Shown here piece by piece: positions 7,939 through 17,506 of a stretch of DNA of 43,856 nt. Location: positions 1 through 43,856 of the IMG/VR virus record IMGVR_UViG_3300007345_000078; one strand, given 5' to 3'. The translations under genes were made by a program, and so were the position numbers. The DNA is from a virus. Numbering within the stretch: position 1 is the stretch's first letter; the number at the start of each line of letters is the position of its first letter. Below the pieces are notes generated by a model. It worked only from the letters and a program-made list of their open reading frames with translations, had not been told where the DNA came from and ran no database searches.

Positions 7939-10900
7939 TTATATTCCGTTACAATCTAAATGATATTGTTTTTCTTTTTTACTCATTTTATTCCAATCTT
8001 CTTCACTTATACCAATTCCTTCTATCTCTGTTCTATAAGTATAGTCATAAGGATCTATTGGGCCTTCTTCAAATAAACCACTACTATCTTTTTTAGTCTC
8101 TTTTTTAGGACCCTCTTCAAATAATCCGCCTTCTTTTTTAGATTCTTTTTTAGTACTAACAGGAGGCACTGTAGTTGACTCAGGAGTTTTTGTTTCTTTA
8201 ACATTTTTTTGAGATCTAGTATCAGTAGAATTATTTTCTAAAGTTTTTTCTAAAGAGCTTTTAGGTTTACCTTTATCTAACCAAGATTTAGTTATATCAT
8301 TATTCATATCTAAAACAAGAGCAACATTAGCTATAGATGTCATAGGTATAGGACTATAAGTTAATATAGATGTTGAAGGATTTACATATTCTGTAGCACT
8401 TAATTCGTATAATTGATAAGCTCCTTTCTTTTGAGTTATAGGATCTACTAATCCTCTAATATATCTTCTTATATATTTTAAAGGTTGTTTAGTATCTTCA
8501 TTTAAAAAGTCTTTATTTTTTGCAGTATTGATAAGAACATTTCCTGACATGTCTGAAACTCTTCCTGAATCAACTAATCTTACAAACTCTCTAACATTAC
8601 TGTCTGGAGTTAATTTAGCTTTAATTTTTTGAGCAGCACTTAAAAGTTTTACTTGAGTTGTTTTTACTAGTCCAGGAGATCTACCAAAAGCTTGAACAAA
8701 TTGTTTTTTAAACCTTTCTGCATTTACAGATACTTTAGATTCATCTAAAGTATTATCTTTTAAATCTCTAAATATAGTCTCCATATATTCATTAAAGGTA
8801 GACCCATCAGCATTTAATGTTGCTTGATATTCATCTCCCCAAAAAGATGGAGGAATTAAATCAGCTATACTATAAGGACCGTAACTATAACCATTGCTAA
8901 AGAAACTGTATTTAACTAAGTCTAAAGCAAAGTCTTTAATAACAGGATTAGAAGAATGTAACATTTGTTCCCAAATTACTTCAGTAGTTTGAAAATCTTC
9001 TTTTCCTTTCCCACTGTTGTAATATACAATTCTTTTTTCTAATGGTATTCCTTTTTCTTTACCTTTTATTTCTAATTCATTTAAAAATCTTAAAAAAGCT
9101 TTTCTATTATCAATACCTTCTACGTTATCATTTACTGCTTTACTTAGCTGAGAATTAGGATTTTGAAGTGCTTGTCTTAATTTTCTTAATTTATCTGGAG
9201 TTTTTGTTAATATATCTTTGCTTTGGGAAGCATCAAAGAAAGGATATCCAGTAGCAATATAGTTAATAAATTGTGTATCTATTGATCTAGCTTGCTTTTC
9301 ATTAATAAGTCCACTAGCTTTTAATTCATCAGCTAATTCTTGTTTCATAGTACCTAGAAAAGAATAATCAAATCTTGCATTATTCATATCATAAGTACCA
9401 ACACTAGGAAATATTTTTTCTGTAATATCTGAAGTAGGTAATAATATTCCAAACTCATTAAAACTAGGAATCATTATCTGTGTACGAGATCTTCCTGGAA
9501 CAAATATTTCTGAAAGTCCCTCTATGTAATTACCTTTTTCAGGATCCCTTTCTTTTTCAACAGTTTTCTTTTGTTTCTGAATAATAGTAAAGTTTTCTGA
9601 ATTAGTAGGATTCAATGCTTGTGTATCTACTCTCGCTGCTTGTACTCCTGTTCCTAGTTCTGACCCAATATTATATAAATTTTCAAACAGAGTTAAAGCA
9701 GTTAATTGATTCATTAAATAATCAGTATTCTGCACATTAGGAGCTTTTAAAGTTGCTTCTAATTGTTTTGTATCTAAAGTATTTAATCTCTTTTTTACAG
9801 CATCATATATTTCTTCAAATTTTCTTCCTGAAGATTTTTGAATTTTTTCTACTAAATCTGCTTTTAAATTAAAAATCATTCCTCCAGGATTAAAAGTTCC
9901 TGGGTCATTAAAAAATTCTTTAGTAAGTCTTAATATAATAGGTTGATTAATTAAAGCATAAGTAAAACCTTCAGGTACTCCTAATCTATCAGAAAGTGCT
10001 ACAGCATCTGCAGTAAAATAATTAATATTTAAAAATCCTGCTAAAGGTTCTTTTGCATTATCAACTACAGCTGCATCTTTTACAGCTAAAGTTCTTGATA
10101 CTCTTACATTATTTACTACAGATTGATTTAAATTAATATATTTCTTTTTGTTTATAGTTATAGCTTCTTTTAACTTTAAATTAGTATGCTGTGCTTTTGC
10201 ATGATGACTTGTATGATTAGCAAATATACCTGTAAGATCTCTACCATCCATGTTACGTCTAAACAATTCTAACTGAGTAGATGGGTAGTTAATATTAAAG
10301 TCATTGTCTTCATCCAATTTATCAGCTGCTTCTATTAAAGCTCTTCCTTTAAGTTTAGCTTCTTCTATTCTTCCTGCTCGCAGTAATCTTATTCTAGAAG
10401 CATATGCATGAAGTGTTTCAAAGTTACCAGTTTGAAGAATCATAGGAGTAGTATGCTTATTTTTAAGTATACCTTTCATAATATCTATCTTTTTATTGTC
10501 ACTAGCTTTTTTACTGTTTAGTCTTATAATATTTTGACTAGGCTGTGTGGCTAAGAAAGATTTAATATTATTTACTTCTTTAATTTGTTCTTCAGAATAA
10601 AGAGCTGAATCTATAGGAATTTTACTATCAAATTCTTCAATAAGGTTTTCTTGAGATTTATAAAGAGCACTATCTCTTCCTAAAGAAATTGCAATATCTT
10701 CTCTTTGTTTTACAAGTTCTTCTCTAGTTACAGCTTCTTCTGCACCTATTTTACCAAAATTATAATTTTCAAAATAAAGATCTCTTTGCTCTTTAAAACG
10801 TTTTATTTTAAGATCTTTTTGACTACCTCTTACTCCTATAGTATCTAAGTATCTTATATAAGAAGCTAAACTGCTATATATACTATTAGCTAAATCTTCT

Positions 10901-13900
10901 TGCTCTTCTTCAGTTTCTACTTTATCTACAAATCTATCTATCTTAATTTCTCCATTTTTATAATAAAAATTTTTCATCATGAAGAATAATTTATCAATAT
11001 CAAAGTCAAGACCTGCAATAGTAGTGATTTCTCTAGGAAGTATAATTTGGCCACCCATAGACTGAGGACTAAATCCTACAATCTTAATATTAAATATTGA
11101 ATACTTATCTTCTGTCGGAATTCTGTTAGCAATAATTTCTAAAAGCTCTCGACCTTCTTTAGTTTCTTGTAGCTTTTTTATATCTACATTTCCATTTTCA
11201 TCAGTAGGAAAATACTTGGCAGATGTCCACGGCATAATTGCTTCTAAAGTAATTCCTCCGTTTTCTATAGTCATTTTTAAATCATCAGAAACACCGTAAC
11301 TAGTAAAGTTAACTACTTGTCCACCATTAATTTTTTGTCTAGTAATTCTATTTCTAATTATAGAATTTATTAATGCTTGAGTTTGATAACCAATTTTAGG
11401 ATGGTATAAAGGTAAAAAAGATCTTATTTCTCCTTTAGAATTTTTTACAGGTTTTATAGCTTCTAAATAAGAAGGACCATAGCCTCTATCTTTTGCAGCT
11501 TGACTTAGAATAGGAAGTAAAGCTTCATAATTTAAATCTCCATTAGGTAATAAAAATTCATCTCTTATTTTATTATAATCTCTTTCTAAATCATTAGAAA
11601 CTATTTCTTGAAATAACATTGCTGTATCTTCTCCAGATCTTAAATCTCCGTTACCTAAATCATATTTATTATCTGGATTAGAATCTAAATCTTGAATTAT
11701 AATATTTCTTGTCTGCGTACTAAAATTAGATCTGTCGTCTATAAAGTGAGGCGGAGTTTCTTGCTGTAATCTATAATCTGCTTTATCTACTTGTATAACA
11801 TTAAATCCTTCGTTTATTCTAAATTCACCGTCTACTTCTTGATAAGAATTAAAAGTATATTTATATTTTCCTTTATCGTCAATAGTAACATTATTAGCTA
11901 CCGCTCCTACTTTAACAGCTGACTCAAACATAGCCACATCAAACTTAGGCTGTACCTCTTGTCCTTTTAAATTTTTACCTCCATTAAGATCTAAATACAA
12001 AGCTGCTAGTTTTGGATACTTGTAAGCATCTCCTTCTTTTTGTAAAGCAAATGCAGGAGTAGGAACAAATTCTGCGTTTTTAATTTGTAATGGAACTCGT
12101 GTTCCATTAACATTTCTTATAGTATAAAAGAATGGTTTTGCTGGAGAAGCAAGAGGATTACTATTTACAGTATAAAAATCTTGTAAAGTATCTTCTCCTT
12201 TTTGAATTCTTTTATATGATTCTTCCATATCTGGAGTCCATCTATCTAAATCTTCTAAAATTTCTTTTCGTCTTCTAAGACTTAGTATTGTAGCAGCATC
12301 AGTAATATTATGTTTTCCTTTCCAAATTTCTTTAGTTAATCTTTTCTCTCCATCAGTTAGATTAGAATCTTCTATTATAGAGTTAATAACTTCTAAAGTT
12401 TTTCCTTCTGTTAATTCTTCTATATCATCTAAAATAACTGCGTCCATATTACCTTCACTCATAGTGTATGTACCAGGACTAAACAATTGCTTAAATCTTT
12501 TCTGTGCGTCTACAGTTCCTTTATAAAAAGCAATGTCTCCTCCAAATAAAGTATTAAACTGTGTGTTATAATAAAATTGATTCAGTAAATATGCTTTTAA
12601 AAATTCTGTATTATTTACTTTAGAAGAACTAGTAACTCGAATATCTACAACTCCTGTGTTGAATAATACATCTCCATTGTCTGCAATGTTTTTAATAATA
12701 CCTTTTTCTTTTAGATCTGAAAATTCTTTATTAAAAAATCCTCCTTCTTTTGTTACATCTTCTGTAAGAAACTCTTCTATAGCTTGTCTGATTCCTGCTT
12801 CATTAAATCCATTTTTCATAGTAGCTATACCTACTTCACTATTATTTAAAAAGCTAAGAGTCTGCCATTTTTTACCGTTCTTAATATAATTAGGAATTCT
12901 AAGTAATTCATCTTGTACAGCATCTTCTTTACTATTTGCATAGTTAGTTTCTAAATTCTGAACTTTTAAAATTCTTGAATGTTCTGCTCTAGCTGTTTGA
13001 ACTAATTTATCTATAATAGCTTTTTTGTCTAAAGTAGGAGCATTAATAAAATGTACATTAGGAGAATCAGAAGCTATTCCTAATTTAAAATAAGCAGGTC
13101 TTCCAGTTTTAAATCCTTCAGATTTAAGTTTAGTTTGATTGTTTATAAACATACCTATTTGAGTACCAAACATTTCTTGATCACTCATTCTACTATATAC
13201 AACTCCTTGAGACTTTCTTTCTTCTCGCATTCCGTCAAGAATAGTTAGTCCCATATAGTTACGACCTGCTTCATTCATTTCTGAATCAGGATCCAGCAAT
13301 TCTTGAACAAGAGGCAATTGCTTTACAAAATTATCTAATGTACCTGTTTTTTCTAGAACTTTTTGAAACTCTTCAGGATCTTTCATTTGCTCTAGCATCT
13401 TATTTATTTGGCCAGAATAAATTAAAGCATAAACAGTTTTACCATCCATATTTCTAAATGCAAACAATCCTTCATTAGCTAAACCAGGTTCCATAGCTTC
13501 AGCTAAATCGTTTAATAATCTATTATCTGCAGTATTATCTACTTCTCCTTCAACTGCTTCATCAATTTCTTTAGCTAAAAATGGATTTCTAGGAACATTA
13601 TTAAATTCATATACATAATCAAAAGCTCTAGTTGCTTGGTTTCTAACTCTTTTTAAAGATCCTCCCGATACAACTTTAGCTACTTTTTCTATTTGTAATA
13701 ATAAATTATTTAGTTTATTTAAACTATTTAAAGGGTCTTTTAAATTAGGATTATAAATAGCTTCAACTTGAGCAGGAGTTAAATTTATATTATATTTAGA
13801 AAGAGTATTTGATAAATTTTCAAAATTTAACAATTGTAAATCTTCTGCACGTTTTCTATTTACTTCTGTCTGTCCTTCTTGAAAAAGACTTTTTGGATCT

Positions 13901-16900
13901 TTTTGAATTGTTTGAAATAAATCTAAAACTCTTTTCTTAACATCTTCATCAGTTTGTTTAGCTTTACTTATTATGTCTACTAACATACTTCTAGCAGAAC
14001 TTACATCTTTAAAAAAATCTTGAGCAGCTTCTTCTACAATATTTTCTTTCCAATTTTTACCTGCTTCTGTTTTAAATAAAATATTATCTGTGTTTAAAAA
14101 CTCTGCAAGAATTTTATCTTTTATAATATTGTCTAAAGTATTTCTGTTAGTACCCATTCTTTTAAATACTCCATTCTCTTTTATAATAGTAGAATAGTAT
14201 AAGAAATTTTTATTTCCTATAGAGAGCCATAAGCTACGGCCAATATTTCTAGTATCACTTTTATCATATTTATTTATCTCTTCTAAGATATCTTTTGCCC
14301 AAGATCTATTAATTTTTTCTAGCTTTGCTATCATTTCTTCATAGCTGTAGCTGTTAGAAATCTTTCCTATTAAATGCCCAAAAATTTTATTACCATCTTC
14401 TGGAATAAGTTGATCATGCATGTTATAAACTCGACCACCGTCTTCATTTCTTTTTGGAATTCTATTTAAGAATCTTTTTAAAATTTGACTTACATTTTCT
14501 TTAGGATTTACTTCTATAGAATTAGTCATTGCTACTGCATCACCAGTAGTTTCTTCTTTTAAGAAAGCATCTAATTCATTTTCTGAATTAACTGCAGGAT
14601 TTTCGTTTAAATCAATTTTATCGTTAATAGAAGAATCTCCATTGTAAGTTATATTAAGATTATACCTAGCTTTTAGATCTGCTAAAAAAGATTCTAATAA
14701 AGGAGTAGATTCTTTAAACTGTAATTTACCTTTTACTACTAAAGGTTTGCCTTCTGTTGTTCTAGCTAAAGCTTTGTTATCGTTAGTTAAGACACTTAGT
14801 AAACTAGAATAAGCATCGATCAATTCTTTATTATTAGTATTTTTATATCCTTTACGTAATGATACAACACGGGTTAATATAGAAGACATTAGATTAGCTA
14901 CTCCTATTTTATTTATAACCTGTGCATCAGAAATACTAGTATCTTCTAATCCATTTTCTTTTCTATAAACTTCTAAGTTCTGAAATAATAAACTAGTTAA
15001 AGTTTGTAATGAGGCTTCTAATTCTAAAGGACTATTAAATTTTCTTTGAGGGCTTGTAACTCTTTTAGAAACTTTACTCATCTGTCTTACAGAAGTATCT
15101 AATGCAGTATTTTTAAATTCTATTTTATCTGCATAGTACCCAGTATTAATATCTTCAAATAGATTGTCAATATCTATAGCGCTATTTTGTTTAAAGAATA
15201 CATTAAGCATTCTATTTAGTCCTTTAAAAAATTTAGGAATCTCTTTAAAGTTTTCTTTACCTGCTAAAACATCTTTAGTTTTTTCTTGAGCAGTTCTTGG
15301 ATCAAGCTGAGAGCCAGTAAATTTTTCATTGTTACTAGCATAATCCATGAATTCATCTGCTAAGAATTCTTCTAATTCTAGCCATGTTAATTCTTTTCCT
15401 GATTCTAAAACTTTAGTTTTTAATTGAGGATATTTTAAATATGCTTCATTAAGTATTTTAATTCTATCTTCTATAGGTAATGCAAGATTAAATACAACGT
15501 GAAATGCTTCGTGAAAAGCTACACCTGCAGGAGCATTATGTTTAATTAAAACAGCAGCAGTAGTAAATAAACCAAAAAGCTCACTACCATTTTTATTTGC
15601 TTCTAAAAGCATTTGATAAGTCTTAGCAGGTAAATAGTGTTTAAGAGTTTCAAAGTTCTTAAAAACTCTAACAGTACCGTCTTTACCACTCTTTCTTACA
15701 AAGGCTTCCCCTAATATCTTTTTAAGATTTTCTAATTCTTTTTTCTTATCCCAAGTCTTTTGTTCTTCTAATTTTTCGTTTACTACTCTTTTTTCTCTTA
15801 CATCATTTTCTCCTAATTGATTGCCTGTCTCAGCATCAATCTCGTCCATATCGTCAAAAAGATCACTAGACTCATTTGGTGATTCTGTTTTTTGTTTATT
15901 ATCAACAAGATCTTCTAAATTAGTAACACTGCTAGGATCTATACCCATAGCATCTAATTCTGTGTCTCTAGCTAATTTAGAAATCTCAGCATTTTTTTGT
16001 TTAACTAATTTATCTTTAAAAAATAAATCATCTACTATTTTTGTCTGACCTTCTGTTAAGTCAAACTTACCAATAACTTGATAAGTATTATTAGAGTTTA
16101 CTTTGACTAATTCTCTTTTTCTAATTTCTAATTTTGCATCAAGTCCTACTTCTCCATAAACTCTATAAGTCTTCTTTTTACGAACTACATTTCCATCTTT
16201 ATCTCTTTGTTCTCTTAATGTAATATATCTGACAGCAGTCATTGTTTCTGCGTTGATAGCTTTATCTGCAGACATATCAAATATTCCTTTAGCTTCATCA
16301 GGCTTTTTATTAGAATCTGCTTCAGGATTAGGAACATTATTGTTAGAAGAATTCTGTGTACTATTAGCATTAGAAGATCCAGAAGGTCCTAATGAACTTG
16401 ATAATTGTTTTTTAATTATTAAATCTGCTCTAGGATTTACTACACTATAAGAAAGAATTAAGTTAGATGAATGAAAGAAGTTACCGTCTTCTTGGTATAA
16501 ATCTGTTTTAATTACATTTTTATCTGCAATGTTTTTATTATAATCTCCTTTATTAATACGAGTATAATCTACTCTATAAATACTATCTCCAATATATTGT
16601 TCTATAGTCTTAGTAGTAGTTTCTCCTGTAACATCTGTTATTTGTGCTACATATTTACCTTCGCTATTTTTTTCAAAAGGAATAGAAACTTTTTTAGTAG
16701 TATTGTCTTTCCTATTTTTGACAATCCTTTCTACAATATATTTACCACCTTCGAACTTAACATCATACATGTAAGTAATTCTATTAATGGCTTTTTCAAA
16801 ATCTTGTTTTTCTTTTAAATCTGCTTTTGGATCTTTTAAAAGTTTAAGACCTTTTTGTACACTGTCCCAATCTTTAGTGTCTTGTATTTTATTAGTAAAT

Positions 16901-17472
16901 AATTTAACAGGAAAAGCTCCACTAGTAGAATCTACTATCATAAAAACAGATCCTACTACTTCTGGGTCTAAATTATATAGAGCAGAAAATTGATCAGAAG
17001 ACATACTATTTTTTAAGTCTTGTAAAACTTTATATCCAACACTTCCTTTAGTAGGCTCTTGTTCTAGTAAATTACCATTTACCCATAACCCTTCATTAGT
17101 GGCTACTAACAAAGTAAGTTTTTCATTATATTTTCCTGGTTTCTTTTTTCTAGATTCTTCTAAAACTGTAGCAGGATTTCTTCTAACAGGTATTGAATTA
17201 TAGACAGTATTGCCGTCTGCATCCATACCTTGTTCAGTTTTTCTTTCCGTGTTTAGATTTTTACCTCTTTGAACCTTTCTAAGTATACTCAACTCTAATG
17301 GAATTCTAGTATCAACAGCAGTGTTTTTAATTAAAGATTCGTCTAGAGGAAAATCTTGTTCAAACTCAACTACTCCATCACGTATTAATTGATCTATTAA
17401 TCCGTTTTCTAAAATAGATTTAAATTCTTCTTCTGATCTGAATTCACCGTCATACCAATATCTACAAGCCAT
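7939..17472 (-). CDS. Virion RNA polymerase (crAss-like, DFDID type) with zincin domain, 3177 aa
   Basis: The key feature is GLDFDIDKLFF with D2156, D2158 and D2160. This DFDID motif supplies the catalytic aspartates of the double-psi-barrel RNA polymerase carried in crAss-like virions (biochemically shown for Cellulophaga phage phi14:2 gp66, which is related to the eukaryotic QDE-1 type). In those phages the enzyme enters the cell and transcribes early genes. A second site, HEAFH (H654-H658) with acidic EEFLADEF at 701-708, is a zincin metallopeptidase signature. A low-complexity S/N-rich linker lies near residues 355-395. The C-terminal ~70 residues are charged, with GLFEEGP repeated near 3114 and 3128. 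It is longer than phi14:2 gp66, so extra domains are present. Polymerase assignment strong; zincin role inferred. Confidence 0.9.
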   Translation of the reverse strand: MACRYWYDGEFRSEEEFKSILENGLIDQLIRDGVVEFEQDFPLDESLIKNTAVDTRIPLELSILRKVQRGKNLNTERKTEQGMDADGNTVYNSIPVRRNPATVLEESRKKKPGKYNEKLTLLVATNEGLWVNGNLLEQEPTKGSVGYKVLQDLKNSMSSDQFSALYNLDPEVVGSVFMIVDSTSGAFPVKLFTNKIQDTKDWDSVQKGLKLLKDPKADLKEKQDFEKAINRITYMYDVKFEGGKYIVERIVKNRKDNTTKKVSIPFEKNSEGKYVAQITDVTGETTTKTIEQYIGDSIYRVDYTRINKGDYNKNIADKNVIKTDLYQEDGNFFHSSNLILSYSVVNPRADLIIKKQLSSSLGPSGSSNANSTQNSSNNNVPNPEADSNKKPDEAKGIFDMSADKAINAETMTAVRYITLREQRDKDGNVVRKKKTYRVYGEVGLDAKLEIRKRELVKVNSNNTYQVIGKFDLTEGQTKIVDDLFFKDKLVKQKNAEISKLARDTELDAMGIDPSSVTNLEDLVDNKQKTESPNESSDLFDDMDEIDAETGNQLGENDVREKRVVNEKLEEQKTWDKKKELENLKKILGEAFVRKSGKDGTVRVFKNFETLKHYLPAKTYQMLLEANKNGSELFGLFTTAAVLIKHNAPAGVAFHEAFHVVFNLALPIEDRIKILNEAYLKYPQLKTKVLESGKELTWLELEEFLADEFMDYASNNEKFTGSQLDPRTAQEKTKDVLAGKENFKEIPKFFKGLNRMLNVFFKQNSAIDIDNLFEDINTGYYADKIEFKNTALDTSVRQMSKVSKRVTSPQRKFNSPLELEASLQTLTSLLFQNLEVYRKENGLEDTSISDAQVINKIGVANLMSSILTRVVSLRKGYKNTNNKELIDAYSSLLSVLTNDNKALARTTEGKPLVVKGKLQFKESTPLLESFLADLKARYNLNITYNGDSSINDKIDLNENPAVNSENELDAFLKEETTGDAVAMTNSIEVNPKENVSQILKRFLNRIPKRNEDGGRVYNMHDQLIPEDGNKIFGHLIGKISNSYSYEEMIAKLEKINRSWAKDILEEINKYDKSDTRNIGRSLWLSIGNKNFLYYSTIIKENGVFKRMGTNRNTLDNIIKDKILAEFLNTDNILFKTEAGKNWKENIVEEAAQDFFKDVSSARSMLVDIISKAKQTDEDVKKRVLDLFQTIQKDPKSLFQEGQTEVNRKRAEDLQLLNFENLSNTLSKYNINLTPAQVEAIYNPNLKDPLNSLNKLNNLLLQIEKVAKVVSGGSLKRVRNQATRAFDYVYEFNNVPRNPFLAKEIDEAVEGEVDNTADNRLLNDLAEAMEPGLANEGLFAFRNMDGKTVYALIYSGQINKMLEQMKDPEEFQKVLEKTGTLDNFVKQLPLVQELLDPDSEMNEAGRNYMGLTILDGMREERKSQGVVYSRMSDQEMFGTQIGMFINNQTKLKSEGFKTGRPAYFKLGIASDSPNVHFINAPTLDKKAIIDKLVQTARAEHSRILKVQNLETNYANSKEDAVQDELLRIPNYIKNGKKWQTLSFLNNSEVGIATMKNGFNEAGIRQAIEEFLTEDVTKEGGFFNKEFSDLKEKGIIKNIADNGDVLFNTGVVDIRVTSSSKVNNTEFLKAYLLNQFYYNTQFNTLFGGDIAFYKGTVDAQKRFKQLFSPGTYTMSEGNMDAVILDDIEELTEGKTLEVINSIIEDSNLTDGEKRLTKEIWKGKHNITDAATILSLRRRKEILEDLDRWTPDMEESYKRIQKGEDTLQDFYTVNSNPLASPAKPFFYTIRNVNGTRVPLQIKNAEFVPTPAFALQKEGDAYKYPKLAALYLDLNGGKNLKGQEVQPKFDVAMFESAVKVGAVANNVTIDDKGKYKYTFNSYQEVDGEFRINEGFNVIQVDKADYRLQQETPPHFIDDRSNFSTQTRNIIIQDLDSNPDNKYDLGNGDLRSGEDTAMLFQEIVSNDLERDYNKIRDEFLLPNGDLNYEALLPILSQAAKDRGYGPSYLEAIKPVKNSKGEIRSFLPLYHPKIGYQTQALINSIIRNRITRQKINGGQVVNFTSYGVSDDLKMTIENGGITLEAIMPWTSAKYFPTDENGNVDIKKLQETKEGRELLEIIANRIPTEDKYSIFNIKIVGFSPQSMGGQIILPREITTIAGLDFDIDKLFFMMKNFYYKNGEIKIDRFVDKVETEEEQEDLANSIYSSLASYIRYLDTIGVRGSQKDLKIKRFKEQRDLYFENYNFGKIGAEEAVTREELVKQREDIAISLGRDSALYKSQENLIEEFDSKIPIDSALYSEEQIKEVNNIKSFLATQPSQNIIRLNSKKASDNKKIDIMKGILKNKHTTPMILQTGNFETLHAYASRIRLLRAGRIEEAKLKGRALIEAADKLDEDNDFNINYPSTQLELFRRNMDGRDLTGIFANHTSHHAKAQHTNLKLKEAITINKKKYINLNQSVVNNVRVSRTLAVKDAAVVDNAKEPLAGFLNINYFTADAVALSDRLGVPEGFTYALINQPIILRLTKEFFNDPGTFNPGGMIFNLKADLVEKIQKSSGRKFEEIYDAVKKRLNTLDTKQLEATLKAPNVQNTDYLMNQLTALTLFENLYNIGSELGTGVQAARVDTQALNPTNSENFTIIQKQKKTVEKERDPEKGNYIEGLSEIFVPGRSRTQIMIPSFNEFGILLPTSDITEKIFPSVGTYDMNNARFDYSFLGTMKQELADELKASGLINEKQARSIDTQFINYIATGYPFFDASQSKDILTKTPDKLRKLRQALQNPNSQLSKAVNDNVEGIDNRKAFLRFLNELEIKGKEKGIPLEKRIVYYNSGKGKEDFQTTEVIWEQMLHSSNPVIKDFALDLVKYSFFSNGYSYGPYSIADLIPPSFWGDEYQATLNADGSTFNEYMETIFRDLKDNTLDESKVSVNAERFKKQFVQAFGRSPGLVKTTQVKLLSAAQKIKAKLTPDSNVREFVRLVDSGRVSDMSGNVLINTAKNKDFLNEDTKQPLKYIRRYIRGLVDPITQKKGAYQLYELSATEYVNPSTSILTYSPIPMTSIANVALVLDMNNDITKSWLDKGKPKSSLEKTLENNSTDTRSQKNVKETKTPESTTVPPVSTKKESKKEGGLFEEGPKKETKKDSSGLFEEGPIDPYDYTYRTEIEGIGISEEDWNKMSKKEKQYHLDCNGI

Positions 17473-17480
17473 TATTTAGA

Positions 17481-17506
17481 TTTTATCAAATTTACGGATT
17501 TTTAAT
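17481..17506 (-). promoter_or_regulatory. Candidate promoter before the polymerase gene
   Basis: Read on the minus strand, the 29-base gap contains ATTAAAAATCCGTA, then AATTTG, then ATAAAA. A near copy occurs at 29555-29578 before the 1170-aa gene. It includes TAAATTTG (17487-17494), which fits the Bacteroidota -7 box TAnnTTTG, but I see no well-spaced TTG -33 element. It overlaps the stop of the upstream gene. A phage-specific late promoter is equally possible. Confidence 0.35.
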
